Assembly (NCBI GenBank): GCA_963823515.1
Contig: CAWGMB010000004.1
Coordinates: forward strand, 62,001 to 126,000
Reading direction: 5' to 3'
Length of the DNA: 64,000 bases
Origin: Miltoncostaea sp963823515
GTDB taxonomy: Bacteria > Actinomycetota > Thermoleophilia > Miltoncostaeales > Miltoncostaeaceae
Shown piece by piece: positions 27,638 through 35,905 of the stretch. Below the pieces are notes generated by a model. That model ran no database searches and had not been told where the DNA came from. It was given only the letters and a program-made list of their open reading frames with translations. How positions within the stretch are numbered: the first letter of the stretch is position 1; each line of letters opens with the position of its first letter. A program made the position numbers and the translations under genes.

Positions 27638-27660
27638 CCCGACGCAAAGGCGCTTCACGA

Positions 27661-27969
27661 GTGCAGCAGAACAAGATCAGGATTCGCCTCAAGGCCTACG
27701 ATCACGAGCTGATCGACAAGTCGGCGGCGTCCATCGTGGAGACGGCCCAGCGCAGCGGGGCGACGATCTCCGGCCCCGTACCGCTCCCGACCGAGCGGAA
27801 CGTGTACTGCGTGATCCGCGGTCCGTTCAAGGACAAGGACTCGCGGGAGCACTTCGAGATCCGCACGCACAAGCGACTGATCGACATCTACTCGCCGACG
27901 CCCAAGACGGTCGACTCGCTCATGCGGCTCGACCTCCCGGCCGGCGTGGACATCGAGATCAAGGCGTAG
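27661..27969 (+). CDS. rpsJ: 30S ribosomal protein S10
   Basis: S10 (102 aa) is a head protein of the 30S and, with NusB, part of the antitermination complex. GTG 27661 starts QQNKIRIRLKAYDHELIDKS; AAAGG lies about 10 bases upstream. The long loop around PLPTERNVYCVIRGPFKDKD is normal. It heads the S10 cluster but follows the tuf terminator so closely that no separate promoter or S10 leader is visible. Confidence 0.97.
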   Translation: MQQNKIRIRLKAYDHELIDKSAASIVETAQRSGATISGPVPLPTERNVYCVIRGPFKDKDSREHFEIRTHKRLIDIYSPTPKTVDSLMRLDLPAGVDIEIKA

Positions 27970-27976
27970 TCGAGCG

Positions 27977-28600
27977 ATGCCCGCGATCATCGGACGCAAG
28001 GTCGGCATGACCCAGATCTTCGGAGAGGACGGCGCCCGCGTGCCGCTCACCGTGATCGAGGCCGGCCCGTGCCACGTCACCCAGGTCAAGACCCTCGCCG
28101 ACGACGGCTACGACGCCGTGCAGCTCGGCTTCGGCGCGACCAAGCCGAAGGGGCTCACCAAGCCCGAGCTCGGCCACCTCAAGAAGGCCTCCGCGCCCCC
28201 GATCCGGCACCTCGTCGAGTTCTCGCTCGAGGAGCTGGGCGCCGAGGGCGTCTCGGTCGGCGACATCATGACCGTCGAGCCGTTCGAGCCGGGCCAGATG
28301 GTCCGGGTCACGGGCACCTCCAAGGGCAAGGGCTACGCCGGCACGATCAAGCGGCACAACTTCCGCCGCGGACCCGTGAGCCACGGCTCGCACAACGTCC
28401 GCGGCCCGGGCTCCATCGGCGCCGCCGCGTACCCCGCGCGCGTCTTCAAGGGCATGCGGATGAGCGGTCACATGGGCGCGCGCACCGTCACGCAGCGCGG
28501 CCTGCAGATCGTCGACCGCGATCCCGATCGCAACCTCCTCCTCGTCCGGGGCGCAGTCCCCGGCGGGGTGAACGGCATCGTCATCGTGAGGCCCGAGTAA
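27977..28600 (+). CDS. rplC: 50S ribosomal protein L3
   Basis: L3 (207 aa) is an early assembly protein whose loop reaches the peptidyl-transferase centre. The opening PAIIGRKVGMTQIFGEDGAR and the loop GPVSHGSHNVRGPGSIG are canonical. ATG 27977 lies 7 bases after rpsJ. The stop overlaps the rplD start (TAATG). Confidence 0.98.
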   Translation: MPAIIGRKVGMTQIFGEDGARVPLTVIEAGPCHVTQVKTLADDGYDAVQLGFGATKPKGLTKPELGHLKKASAPPIRHLVEFSLEELGAEGVSVGDIMTVEPFEPGQMVRVTGTSKGKGYAGTIKRHNFRRGPVSHGSHNVRGPGSIGAAAYPARVFKGMRMSGHMGARTVTQRGLQIVDRDPDRNLLLVRGAVPGGVNGIVIVRPE

Positions 28601-29559
28601 TGGCATCCCTTCCCGTGCTCGACCCCCTCGGCCTCGCGGCCGGCAGCGCCGCGCTCGCCCCGGCGATCGCCGAGCAGCCGATCAAGCAGCACCTCATCCA
28701 CGAGACGGTCATCGCCGAGCTCGCCGCACGCCGTGCGGGGACCCACTCGACGCTCACGCGCGGCAAGGTCCGCGGCGGTGGCGCGAAGCCGTGGCGCCAG
28801 AAGGGCACCGGCCGCGCCCGTGTCGGCTCGTCCCGCTCCCCCCTCTGGACCGGCGGTGGCATCGTCTTCGGCCCGACCCCCCGCTCCTACGGCGGCAAGG
28901 TCAACCGCAAGGTCCGCCAGCAGGCGTTCCGCGCTGCGCTCCGTGCGCACGTCGAGCGCGGCTCGGCCGCGCTGATGGACGTGACCGGCTGGGAGGAGCC
29001 CTCCACCAAGCGTGCGCGGGAGTACCTGCGCCAGGCGCCGGACGGCATCGCCGCCCGCCCGCTGCTGGTGGTCGTCGACGACGTGCAGTCGGTGGTCGCG
29101 CGCTCCCTGCGCAACATCGACGGCGTCTACGTGCTCGCCGGCGCCGAGCTCGAGACCGTCGATGTGGTCGCCACCCGCGCGATCCTCTTCGAGCGGGCCG
29201 TGTGGGAGCGCATCACGCGCGGCGAGGTCGAGGTCGAGGCCGTCTCGCCGAAGCCTAAGGCCAAGCCCGTCGAGGCCAGGTCGGCGCCGCCGGCGCCGGC
29301 CAACGCGGTCGCCGACCTCGAGGAGGCGCCGGCCAAGCCCAAGCGCTCCCGCGCCAAGAAGGCCGCCCCGGAGGCCGAGGCCCCGGCGACCGAGGCCGAG
29401 GCGCTGGAGGAGGCTGCGGTCGAGGAGGCGGTGGCCGAGGCTCCCGCGGAGATCGCGGAGCTCGAGGAGAGCCCCGAGGTGGAGGAGGCCGTCGCCGGCT
29501 CCGCACCCGACGAGGCCCCCGAGGCCGAGGCCGCGCCCGACGATGAGGAGAAGTCGTGA
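28600..29559 (+). CDS. rplD: 50S ribosomal protein L4 with long acidic C-terminal tail
   Basis: L4 lines the exit tunnel with L22. The conserved part covers about residues 1-212 (GKVRGGGAKPWRQKGTGRAR; tunnel loop near RSPLWTGGGIVFGP). Bacterial L4 is usually about 205-215 residues, but this ORF runs to 319. The extra 105 residues (from about 29236) are a basic patch KPKRSRAKKAAPEAEA followed by an Ala/Glu/Pro-rich acidic tail ending PDDEEKS. The reading frame is open and the stop overlaps rplW (GTGA), so the tail is part of the gene. Its function is unknown. Confidence 0.95.
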   Translation: MASLPVLDPLGLAAGSAALAPAIAEQPIKQHLIHETVIAELAARRAGTHSTLTRGKVRGGGAKPWRQKGTGRARVGSSRSPLWTGGGIVFGPTPRSYGGKVNRKVRQQAFRAALRAHVERGSAALMDVTGWEEPSTKRAREYLRQAPDGIAARPLLVVVDDVQSVVARSLRNIDGVYVLAGAELETVDVVATRAILFERAVWERITRGEVEVEAVSPKPKAKPVEARSAPPAPANAVADLEEAPAKPKRSRAKKAAPEAEAPATEAEALEEAAVEEAVAEAPAEIAELEESPEVEEAVAGSAPDEAPEAEAAPDDEEKS

Positions 29560-29858
29560 CCCCGCTTCGTGACGACATCCGGCGCGCGATCGTGTCGCCG
29601 GTCATCTCCGAGAAGAGCTTCCAGCTCGTCCAGGCGCACAACCAGTACACGTTCCGCGTGCTGGACGGCTCCCACAAGACCGAGATCCGCCAGGCCGTCG
29701 AGGACCTCTTCGACGTGACGGTGACCGACGTCCGAACCGTGGCCGTCAAGAGCAAGCCGAAGCGGCGCGGCGCCACGCGCGGCCGCCGCCCCGGTTGGAA
29801 GAAGGCCATCGTCGAGCTGAAGCCCGGCGACAAGATCGAATTGTTCGAGGGGGCCTGA
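29556..29858 (+). CDS. rplW: 50S ribosomal protein L23
   Basis: L23 (100 aa) sits at the tunnel exit and docks trigger factor and SRP. GTG 29556 overlaps the rplD stop. Conserved segments are VSPVISEKSFQLVQAHNQYT and the tunnel loop VAVKSKPKRRGATRGRRPGW. It ends one base before the rplB ATG. Confidence 0.97.
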   Translation: MTPLRDDIRRAIVSPVISEKSFQLVQAHNQYTFRVLDGSHKTEIRQAVEDLFDVTVTDVRTVAVKSKPKRRGATRGRRPGWKKAIVELKPGDKIELFEGA

Positions 29859-29859
29859 C

Positions 29860-30708
29860 ATGGGCGTGAGGAAGTACAAGCCCACCTCCCCGAGCCGGCG
29901 CTTCATGACCGGTTCGGACTTCGAGGAGGTCACCAAGACCGAGCCCGAGCGCACGCTGCTGGACAAGATCAGCAAGACGGGTGGGCGCAACAACAACGGC
30001 CGCGTCACGAGCCGTCACATCGGCGGCGGCCACAAGCGCCGCTATCGCATCATCGACTTCAAGCGCCGCAAGGACGACATCCCTGCGCGCGTCGCCTCGG
30101 TGGAGTACGACCCGAACCGGTCGGCGCGCATCGCGCTGCTCCACTACGCGGACGGCGAGAAGCGCTACATCCTCGCGCCGCTGCGGCTGCGCGTCGGCGA
30201 CACGGTGATGAGCGGCCCGAAGGCCGACATCAAGCCGGGCAACTCGCTCGCGCTGCGCGACATCCCGACCGGCACGATCATCCACAACATCGAGCTCCAG
30301 ATCGGCCGCGGCGGGCAGCTCTGCCGCTCGGCCGGCACCGGGGCCCAGCTGATGGCGAAGGAGGGCGAGTACGGCACCGTGCGCCTGCCCTCCAGCGAGA
30401 TGCGCCTGGTCCACCTCGACTGCCGGGCGACCATCGGGCAGATCGGTAACGTCACGCACGAGAACATCACGATCGGCAAGGCCGGCCGCAGTCGCTGGAA
30501 GGGCAAGCGCCCCAAGGTCCGCGGCTCCGCCATGAACCCGGTCGACCACCCGCATGGTGGCGGCGAGGGCAAGAGCAACTCGGGTCGTCACCCGGTGACG
30601 CCGTGGGGCGTGCCCACCAACGGGTACCGCACCCGCACCAAGGGCAAGCCCAGCAGCAAGTACATCGTTCGCGGCCGCAAGCGCGGCAAGCACACGGAAG
30701 GCCGGTAG
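29860..30708 (+). CDS. rplB: 50S ribosomal protein L2
   Basis: L2 (282 aa) is essential for subunit joining and near the peptidyl-transferase centre. The conserved RHIGGGHKRRYRIIDFKRRK and the C-terminal signature AMNPVDHPHGGGEGKS, with the universally conserved His, are intact. ATG 29860 is one base after the rplW stop. Confidence 0.99.
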   Translation: MGVRKYKPTSPSRRFMTGSDFEEVTKTEPERTLLDKISKTGGRNNNGRVTSRHIGGGHKRRYRIIDFKRRKDDIPARVASVEYDPNRSARIALLHYADGEKRYILAPLRLRVGDTVMSGPKADIKPGNSLALRDIPTGTIIHNIELQIGRGGQLCRSAGTGAQLMAKEGEYGTVRLPSSEMRLVHLDCRATIGQIGNVTHENITIGKAGRSRWKGKRPKVRGSAMNPVDHPHGGGEGKSNSGRHPVTPWGVPTNGYRTRTKGKPSSKYIVRGRKRGKHTEGR

Positions 30709-30714
30709 CAGCAG

Positions 30715-30999
30715 ATGGGTCGCAGTCTGAAGAAGGGGCCGTTCGTCGACGACCGCTTGATGAAGCGGATCGAGGACATGAACGTCGCAAACGAGAAGCG
30801 CATCGTCCGGACCTGGTCGCGTTCGTCGACCATCTTCCCGGAGATGGTCGGTCACACCATCGCGATCCACGACGGCCGTAAGCACGTGCCGGTCTTCATC
30901 AGCGAGAGCATGGTGGGCCACAAGCTGGGTGAGTTCGCGCCCACCCGCACCTATCGGGGCCACGGCGGCTCCGACCGGACCTCCACGATGCGCCGATGA
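30715..30999 (+). CDS. rpsS: 30S ribosomal protein S19
   Basis: S19 (94 aa) pairs with S13 in the 30S head. Opens GRSLKKGPFVDDRLMKRIED and contains GHKLGEFAPTRTYRGHGG. The C-terminus is normal. It overlaps rplV by four bases (ATGA). Confidence 0.98.
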   Translation: MGRSLKKGPFVDDRLMKRIEDMNVANEKRIVRTWSRSSTIFPEMVGHTIAIHDGRKHVPVFISESMVGHKLGEFAPTRTYRGHGGSDRTSTMRR

Positions 31000-31361
31000 G
31001 CACCGACGCCCCCCAGGCCCCCCAGGTCGTCCAGGCCACCGCGAAGTACGTGCGGACCTCGGCGCGAAAGGGCCGGCTCGTCGCCGACCTCGTGCGCGGC
31101 AAGTCGGTCGCGGACGCCCAGGCGATCCTCGCCTTCAGCACCCGCGCCGCGGCCGTGCCGATGAGCAAGGTCCTGCAGTCGGCCGTCGCCAACGCGGACC
31201 ACAACCACGGCCTGGACGTTCGCGAGCTGCGCCTGGTCAGGGTCACGGTTGACGAGGGACCGACGATCAAGCGGTTCCGTCCGCGCGCCATGGGCCGCGC
31301 GACGTCGATCATGAAGCGCACGTGTCACATCACCATCGGCCTCGCCGAGACGGGAAGCTAG
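30996..31361 (+). CDS. rplV: 50S ribosomal protein L22
   Basis: L22 (121 aa) extends a beta hairpin into the exit tunnel. Core segments are AKYVRTSARKGRLVADLVRG and the hairpin tip region IKRFRPRAMGRATSIMKRTC. The first dozen residues (TDAPQAPQVVQ) are a short variable extension. ATG 30996 overlaps the rpsS stop. Confidence 0.98.
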   Translation: MSTDAPQAPQVVQATAKYVRTSARKGRLVADLVRGKSVADAQAILAFSTRAAAVPMSKVLQSAVANADHNHGLDVRELRLVRVTVDEGPTIKRFRPRAMGRATSIMKRTCHITIGLAETGS

Positions 31362-31365
31362 GAAC

Positions 31366-32148
31366 ATGGGACAGAAGATCAACCCCACGGGCTTCCGCCT
31401 CGGCGTCCTGAACGGGTGGCGGAGCAACTGGTTCACGGAGCGCGACTTCGCGAAGTACCTCGACGAGGACCGCGTCGTCCGCAACCACATCACGGGCAAG
31501 CTGAGCCACGCCGGCCTGTCGTCGATCCACTTGAAGAAGGACCAGACCAAGCTCACCGTCGACATCTTCACGGCCCGCCCGGGCATCGTGATCGGCAAGA
31601 GCGGCTCCGAGGTCGACGCGCTGCGCCGCGAGCTGAACCGGCTCACCGGCAAGCAGATCCAGGTGAACATCAACGAGATCAAGCGCCCGGAGCTCGACGC
31701 GAAGCTGGTCGCCCAGTCGATCGCCGAGCAGCTCGAGAACCGGGTCAGCTTCCGCCGCGCCATGAAGCGCGCGCTCACCTCCGCCATGCGCTCCGGCGCA
31801 CAGGGCGTGAAGGTGCAGTGCGGCGGGCGCCTGGGCGGCACCGAGATGTCCCGCTCCGAGCACTACTCGGACGGGCGCGTGCCCCTGCACACGCTGCGTG
31901 CGGACATCGACTACGGCTTCCACGAGGCCAAGACGACCTTCGGCCGGATCGGCGTGAAGGTGTGGATCAACAAGGGCGAGGTCCTTCCCGAGGGCGTCAC
32001 CGACAGCCGCGGCCGCACCGACATGGACGCCGCGCCCCCGCCGCGCCGCCCGCGCCGCGACCGCCGCCCCGGCGGCGACGGTGACCGGCGCCCGCGCCAG
32101 GACCGTGGCTCCTCCGGCGGCGCCGCGAGCACCGGAGGTGCCTCCTAA
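31366..32148 (+). CDS. rpsC: 30S ribosomal protein S3
   Basis: S3 (260 aa) lines the mRNA entry site and has helicase-associated basic residues. The KH domain shows RPGIVIGKSGSEVDALRREL and the C-domain RLGGTEMSRSEHYSDGRVPL. After about residue 215 an Arg/Gly/Asp-rich tail (PPRRPRRDRRPGGDGDRRPR) extends the protein, as in several actinobacteria. The stop overlaps the rplP start (TAATG). Confidence 0.98.
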   Translation: MGQKINPTGFRLGVLNGWRSNWFTERDFAKYLDEDRVVRNHITGKLSHAGLSSIHLKKDQTKLTVDIFTARPGIVIGKSGSEVDALRRELNRLTGKQIQVNINEIKRPELDAKLVAQSIAEQLENRVSFRRAMKRALTSAMRSGAQGVKVQCGGRLGGTEMSRSEHYSDGRVPLHTLRADIDYGFHEAKTTFGRIGVKVWINKGEVLPEGVTDSRGRTDMDAAPPPRRPRRDRRPGGDGDRRPRQDRGSSGGAASTGGAS

Positions 32149-32561
32149 TGCTGATGCCGAAGAGGGTCAAGCACCGCAAGCACCACCGCGGTCGCCGCCA
32201 GGGCCTCTCCAAGGGCAACCACGTCCTCCACTTCGGTGAGTTCGGCCTCAAGGCGCTCGAGCCCGCGGCCATCACCAACCGGCAGATCGAGGCCGCCCGT
32301 GTCGCCATGACCCGCCGCATCAAGCGCGGCGGCAAGGTCTGGATCAACATCTTCCCGCAGCTGCCCTTCACCAAGAAGGCCGCCGAGACCCGCATGGGCT
32401 CGGGCAAGGGCTCCCCCGAGGGCTGGGTCGCCGTGGTGAAGCCGGGCAGGATCATGTTCGAGTTGGCCGGCGTCCCCGAGCCGCTCGCTCGCGACGCCAT
32501 GCGCCTGGCGGCGAACAAGCTGCCGATCCGCTGCAAAGTCGTCACCCGTGAGGATGGTTGA
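32148..32561 (+). CDS. rplP: 50S ribosomal protein L16
   Basis: L16 (137 aa) organises the A-site side of the 50S. Conserved blocks are KHRKHHRGRRQGLSKGN, GKVWINIFPQLPFTKKA and MGSGKGSPEGWVAVVKPGR. ATG 32148 couples to the rpsC stop; ATG 32154 (PKRVKHRK...) is an equally likely family start two codons later. Confidence 0.98.
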   Translation: MLMPKRVKHRKHHRGRRQGLSKGNHVLHFGEFGLKALEPAAITNRQIEAARVAMTRRIKRGGKVWINIFPQLPFTKKAAETRMGSGKGSPEGWVAVVKPGRIMFELAGVPEPLARDAMRLAANKLPIRCKVVTREDG

Positions 32562-32563
32562 TC

Positions 32564-32758
32564 GTGAAGGCGAATGAGATCCGAGACCTTTCCGACGACG
32601 AGCTGTCGCGGACGCTGGAGGCGGCCCGTGAAGCGCACTTCAACCTGCGCTTCCAGCATGCGTCCGGCTCGCTCGAGCGCACGTCCGAGCTCAACGCCCG
32701 GCGGCGCGAGATCGCGCGCATCCTGACCATCGCCCACGAGAGGGAGCTCGCTTCGTGA
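32564..32758 (+). CDS. rpmC: 50S ribosomal protein L29
   Basis: L29 (64 aa) is a two-helix protein at the tunnel exit. GTG 32564 gives KANEIRDLSDDELSRTLEAA; a TTG at 32558 that overlaps the rplP stop would add two residues. The C-terminal helix ARRREIARILTIAHERE is typical. It overlaps rpsQ by four bases. Confidence 0.95.
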   Translation: MKANEIRDLSDDELSRTLEAAREAHFNLRFQHASGSLERTSELNARRREIARILTIAHERELAS

Positions 32759-33036
32759 GCCCCGCCCCGAAGACGCCGCAGGAGTCGGTCGCCGCGCGCA
32801 AGTCCCGTCAGGGGCTCGTCGTGTCGTCGTCCCGCGACAAGACCATCACCGTGCGCCTCGAGACGTCCCGCGCCCACCCGGTCTACGGGAAGACGGTCCG
32901 CACCTCGTCCAAGCTGCACGCCCACGACGAGCGCAACGAGGCCTCCGACGGCGACCTCGTGCGCGTCGTCGAGTGCCGTCCCCTCTCTCGGCAGAAGCGC
33001 TGGCGCTTGGTCGAGATCGTCCAGAAGGCCCGTTAG
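32755..33036 (+). CDS. rpsQ: 30S ribosomal protein S17
   Basis: S17 (93 aa), an early 16S-binding OB-fold protein. The core is RQGLVVSSSRDKTITVRLET and VYGKTVRTSSKLHAHDERNE; the first 15 residues (SPAPKTPQESVAARK) are an actinobacterial-type extension. GTG 32755 overlaps the rpmC stop, and the TAG overlaps the rplN GTG by one base. Confidence 0.97.
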   Translation: MSPAPKTPQESVAARKSRQGLVVSSSRDKTITVRLETSRAHPVYGKTVRTSSKLHAHDERNEASDGDLVRVVECRPLSRQKRWRLVEIVQKAR

Positions 33037-33404
33037 TGATCCAGGTCGAAACACGTCTGCGCGTCGCCGACAACACCGGCGCCCGTGAGATCCTCTGCAT
33101 CCGGATCATGGGCGGCTCGCGCCGCCGGTCCGCGTCCGTGGGCGACGTCATCGTCGGCACGGTGAAGCAGGCGGTCCCGAACGGCGCGATCAAGAAGGGC
33201 GACGTCGTGCGCGCGGTCATCGTGCGCACCAAGAAGGAGCACGGCAGGGGCGACGGCACGTTCATCGCCTTCGACGAGAACGCCGCCGTGATCATCGACA
33301 CCGCCCAGAACCCGCGCGGCACCCGCATCTTCGGCCCCGTGGCCCGTGAGCTGCGCGAGAAGAACTTCATGAAGATCATCAGCCTCGCGCCGGAGGTGCT
33401 GTAG
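33036..33404 (+). CDS. rplN: 50S ribosomal protein L14
   Basis: L14 (122 aa) forms intersubunit bridges. GTG 33036 gives IQVETRLRVADNTGAREILC, the exact family start; the longer frame upstream overlaps rpsQ and is a shadow. The core VIVGTVKQAVPNGAIKKGDV and the end FMKIISLAPEVL are normal. It overlaps rplX by one base (TAGTG). Confidence 0.98.
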   Translation: MIQVETRLRVADNTGAREILCIRIMGGSRRRSASVGDVIVGTVKQAVPNGAIKKGDVVRAVIVRTKKEHGRGDGTFIAFDENAAVIIDTAQNPRGTRIFGPVARELREKNFMKIISLAPEVL

Positions 33405-33718
33405 TGCCGGCCCGTATCCGCAAGGGCGACCGGGTCGTGCTTCTGTCCGGCAAGGACAAGGGCAAGTCGGGCATCGTCCTCGAGGTCCGTCCCGACGAGC
33501 AGCGCGTTCTGGTCGAGGGGCTGAACCTGATGAAGCGCCACACCAAGCCGCGCCCGCCGAACGAGCCGGGCGGCGTGATCGAGCGCCCCGCGCCGATCCA
33601 TCTGTCCAACGTGTCGCTCATCGACCCGAAGGACAAGCGCCCGACCCGGGTGAGGATCCAGGAGATCGACGGAAAGCGCGTGCGGATCGCCGCGCGCTCA
33701 GGGGAGAAGCTGGACTGA
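33404..33718 (+). CDS. rplX: 50S ribosomal protein L24
   Basis: L24 (104 aa) initiates 50S assembly. The KOW motif appears as IRKGDRVVLLSGKDKGKSG, with VEGLNLMKRHTKPR after it. GTG 33404 overlaps the rplN stop; the TGA overlaps the rplE ATG. Confidence 0.98.
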   Translation: MPARIRKGDRVVLLSGKDKGKSGIVLEVRPDEQRVLVEGLNLMKRHTKPRPPNEPGGVIERPAPIHLSNVSLIDPKDKRPTRVRIQEIDGKRVRIAARSGEKLD

Positions 33719-34389
33719 TGGCCGACGAGACCCAAGACACCACCGTGGCCACCGCAGCCCCGGCCGGAAACGGCGCGCGCGCGCGCCTCAAGGCGACCTA
33801 CGAGTCGGACATCCGTGCCAAGCTCCAGGAGGAGTTCGGCTACGGATCTCCGATGCAGCACCCCAAGCTCGAGAAGATCACCCTGAGCATGGGCGTGGGC
33901 GAGGCCAAGACCAACAGCAAGGCGCTCGACGAGGCCGTGGAGCAGATGGCGATCATCGCCGGTCAGCGCCCGATGGTCACCAAGGCGCGCAAGTCGATCG
34001 CCCAGTTCAAGCTCCGCGAGGGCATGGCCATCGGCTGCAAGGTCACCCTCCGCGGCAACCGGATGTGGGAGTTCCTCGACCGGCTGACGTCGGTCGCCCT
34101 GCCGCGGATTCGCGACTTCCGGGGCATCAACCCGGACGGCTTCGACGGCCGCGGCAACTTCAACCTGGGCCTTCGCGAGCAGACCATCTTCCCCGAGATC
34201 GACTACGACAACGTGGACGCCGTTCGCGGCCTCAACGTGACCATCACGACCACCGCCGGGACGGACGAGGAGGGACGGGCGCTGCTCCGCCACCTCGGCA
34301 TGCCGTTCCGTGCGGAGGGCTACACGGCCGAGGAGCGGGCAGCCCGCCGTCGGCGCAAGCAGAAGAAGTTCGGCCGCGGCCGGCGCTAG
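33718..34389 (+). CDS. rplE: 50S ribosomal protein L5
   Basis: L5 (223 aa) binds 5S rRNA. The first 20 residues (ADETQDTTVATAAPAGNGAR) and the basic end (RRRRKQKKFGRGRR) extend beyond the usual 180-residue core. Core motifs are QRPMVTKARKSIAQFKLREG and VALPRIRDFRGINPDGFDGR. The ATG overlaps the rplX stop. Confidence 0.98.
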   Translation: MADETQDTTVATAAPAGNGARARLKATYESDIRAKLQEEFGYGSPMQHPKLEKITLSMGVGEAKTNSKALDEAVEQMAIIAGQRPMVTKARKSIAQFKLREGMAIGCKVTLRGNRMWEFLDRLTSVALPRIRDFRGINPDGFDGRGNFNLGLREQTIFPEIDYDNVDAVRGLNVTITTTAGTDEEGRALLRHLGMPFRAEGYTAEERAARRRRKQKKFGRGRR

Positions 34390-34398
34390 AGGAGAATC

Positions 34399-34584
34399 GT
34401 GGCAAAGACCAGCCTTCGGGTGAAGGCGTCCCGTACGCCGAAGTACCCGACCCAGCAGTACACGCGTTGCCACAGCTGCGGACGTTCCCGCGCGGTCTTT
34501 CGCAAGTTCGGCCTGTGCCGGATCTGCCTCCGCCAGTCGGCCCATGCCGGGGTCATCCCGGGCATGACCAAGAGCAGTTGGTAG
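34399..34584 (+). CDS. rpsN: 30S ribosomal protein S14, zinc-binding type
   Basis: A short S14 (61 aa) of the zinc-containing type, with CHSCGR and CRICLR forming the Cys4 site. It opens AKTSLRVKASRTPKYPTQQY and ends GMTKSSW. GTG 34399 follows AGGAG. No second, Cys-free S14 is seen in the window. Confidence 0.97.
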   Translation: MAKTSLRVKASRTPKYPTQQYTRCHSCGRSRAVFRKFGLCRICLRQSAHAGVIPGMTKSSW

Positions 34585-34594
34585 GGGACCGCCG

Positions 34595-34990
34595 ATGATG
34601 ACCGACCCGATCGCGGACATGCTCACGCGCATCCGCAACGCGAACACCGCCCTGCACGACGCCGTCGAGATGCCCGGCAGCACCATGAAGGCCGACGTCG
34701 CGCGCGTGCTGAAGGACCAGGGCTACATCTCCGACTTCGAGCTCCGCGAGGGGCGCGTGGGTACGGACCTGATCGTCAAGCTCAAGTACAGCCGGGACCG
34801 CCGCCGCGTGATCAGCGGCATCAAGCGCGTCTCGAAGCCGGGCCGGCGCGTCTACGTCGACCGGACCTCCATTCCGAAGGTCCTGGGCGGCATGGGGATC
34901 TCGGTCATCTCGACGTCGCAGGGCGTCATCACCGGGCACGAGGCCCGTCGCCGGGGTATCGGCGGCGAAGTCGTCTGCTCGGTGTGGTGA
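34595..34990 (+). CDS. rpsH: 30S ribosomal protein S8
   Basis: S8 (131 aa) binds 16S rRNA and in many bacteria represses the spc operon. It opens TDPIADMLTRIRNANTALHD and ends with the S8 signature STSQGVITGHEARRRGIGGE. ATG 34595; the ATG at 34598 is one codon later. Confidence 0.98.
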   Translation: MMTDPIADMLTRIRNANTALHDAVEMPGSTMKADVARVLKDQGYISDFELREGRVGTDLIVKLKYSRDRRRVISGIKRVSKPGRRVYVDRTSIPKVLGGMGISVISTSQGVITGHEARRRGIGGEVVCSVW

Positions 34991-35006
34991 GAGGGGACCG
35001 GATCAC

Positions 35007-35543
35007 ATGAGCCGCATCGGACGTGCACCGATCCCGATCCCCGACGGGGTGACGGTCGACATCACAGGTCAGAAGGTCGTCGTGACGGGCCCCCGCGGGG
35101 AGCTCCGCCACACGGTCGTCGAGCCCATCCGCATCAACCGCCAGGACGACGGGACGCTTCTCGTCACCCGTCCGACGGACCGTGGGCCGCACCGCGCGCT
35201 CCACGGCCTGTCGCGCACGCTCGTGGCCAACATGGTCGAGGGCGTCAGCAACGGCTACGAGCGCCAGCTCGAGATCGTCGGCGTCGGCTACCGCGCGCAG
35301 CTCAAGGGCGCCACCCTCGAGATGGCGGTGGGCTACTCGCACCCTGTTACCATCGAGCCCCCCGAGGGGATCGCATTCGACGTCCCGGCGCCCACCCAGG
35401 TCGTCGTGCGTGGAATCGACAAGCAGGCGGTCGGCGAGGTCGCCGCGAAGATCCGCGCCGTGCGTCCGCCCGAGCCCTACAAGGGCAAGGGCATCCGCTA
35501 CGCGGGCGAAGCCGTTCGTCGCAAGGTCGGTAAGAGAGCATGA
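35007..35543 (+). CDS. rplF: 50S ribosomal protein L6
   Basis: L6 (178 aa) has two related domains near the factor-binding site. Opens SRIGRAPIPIPDGVTVDI; the signature PEPYKGKGIRYAGEAVRRKV is present. ATG 35007; the stop overlaps rplR (ATGA). Confidence 0.98.
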   Translation: MSRIGRAPIPIPDGVTVDITGQKVVVTGPRGELRHTVVEPIRINRQDDGTLLVTRPTDRGPHRALHGLSRTLVANMVEGVSNGYERQLEIVGVGYRAQLKGATLEMAVGYSHPVTIEPPEGIAFDVPAPTQVVVRGIDKQAVGEVAAKIRAVRPPEPYKGKGIRYAGEAVRRKVGKRA

Positions 35544-35890
35544 GCATCACCACACTGGAAGCGCGCCTCCGGCGCCACCGCAGGATCCGTGGAAGCGTCG
35601 TCGGCTCCGCCGAGCGCCCCCGCCTCGCGGTGTCGCGCTCGAACAAGCGCATCTACGCCCAGATCATCGACGACGACCGCGGCCACACGCTGGCGGCGGC
35701 GGGCTCCCACGAGGCCGCACTCCGCGAGCTCGCCAAGGGCCCGGCGGCGGCCGAGGTCGGCAAGCTCCTCGCCGAGCGGGCGAAGCAGGCCGGCATCGAG
35801 CGGGTCGTCTTCGATCGCGGCGGCTACAAGTACCACGGGCGCGTCAAGTCGCTCGCCGATGGGGCCCGCGAGGGCGGGCTCGAGTTCTAG
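35540..35890 (+). CDS. rplR: 50S ribosomal protein L18
   Basis: L18 (116 aa) binds 5S rRNA with L5. The RNA-binding core is RPRLAVSRSNKRIYAQIIDD, and FDRGGYKYHGRVKSLADGAR is the C-terminal signature. ATG 35540 overlaps the rplF stop. Confidence 0.98.
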   Translation: MSITTLEARLRRHRRIRGSVVGSAERPRLAVSRSNKRIYAQIIDDDRGHTLAAAGSHEAALRELAKGPAAAEVGKLLAERAKQAGIERVVFDRGGYKYHGRVKSLADGAREGGLEF

Positions 35891-35905
35891 AGAGGGTGAG
35901 CACGC

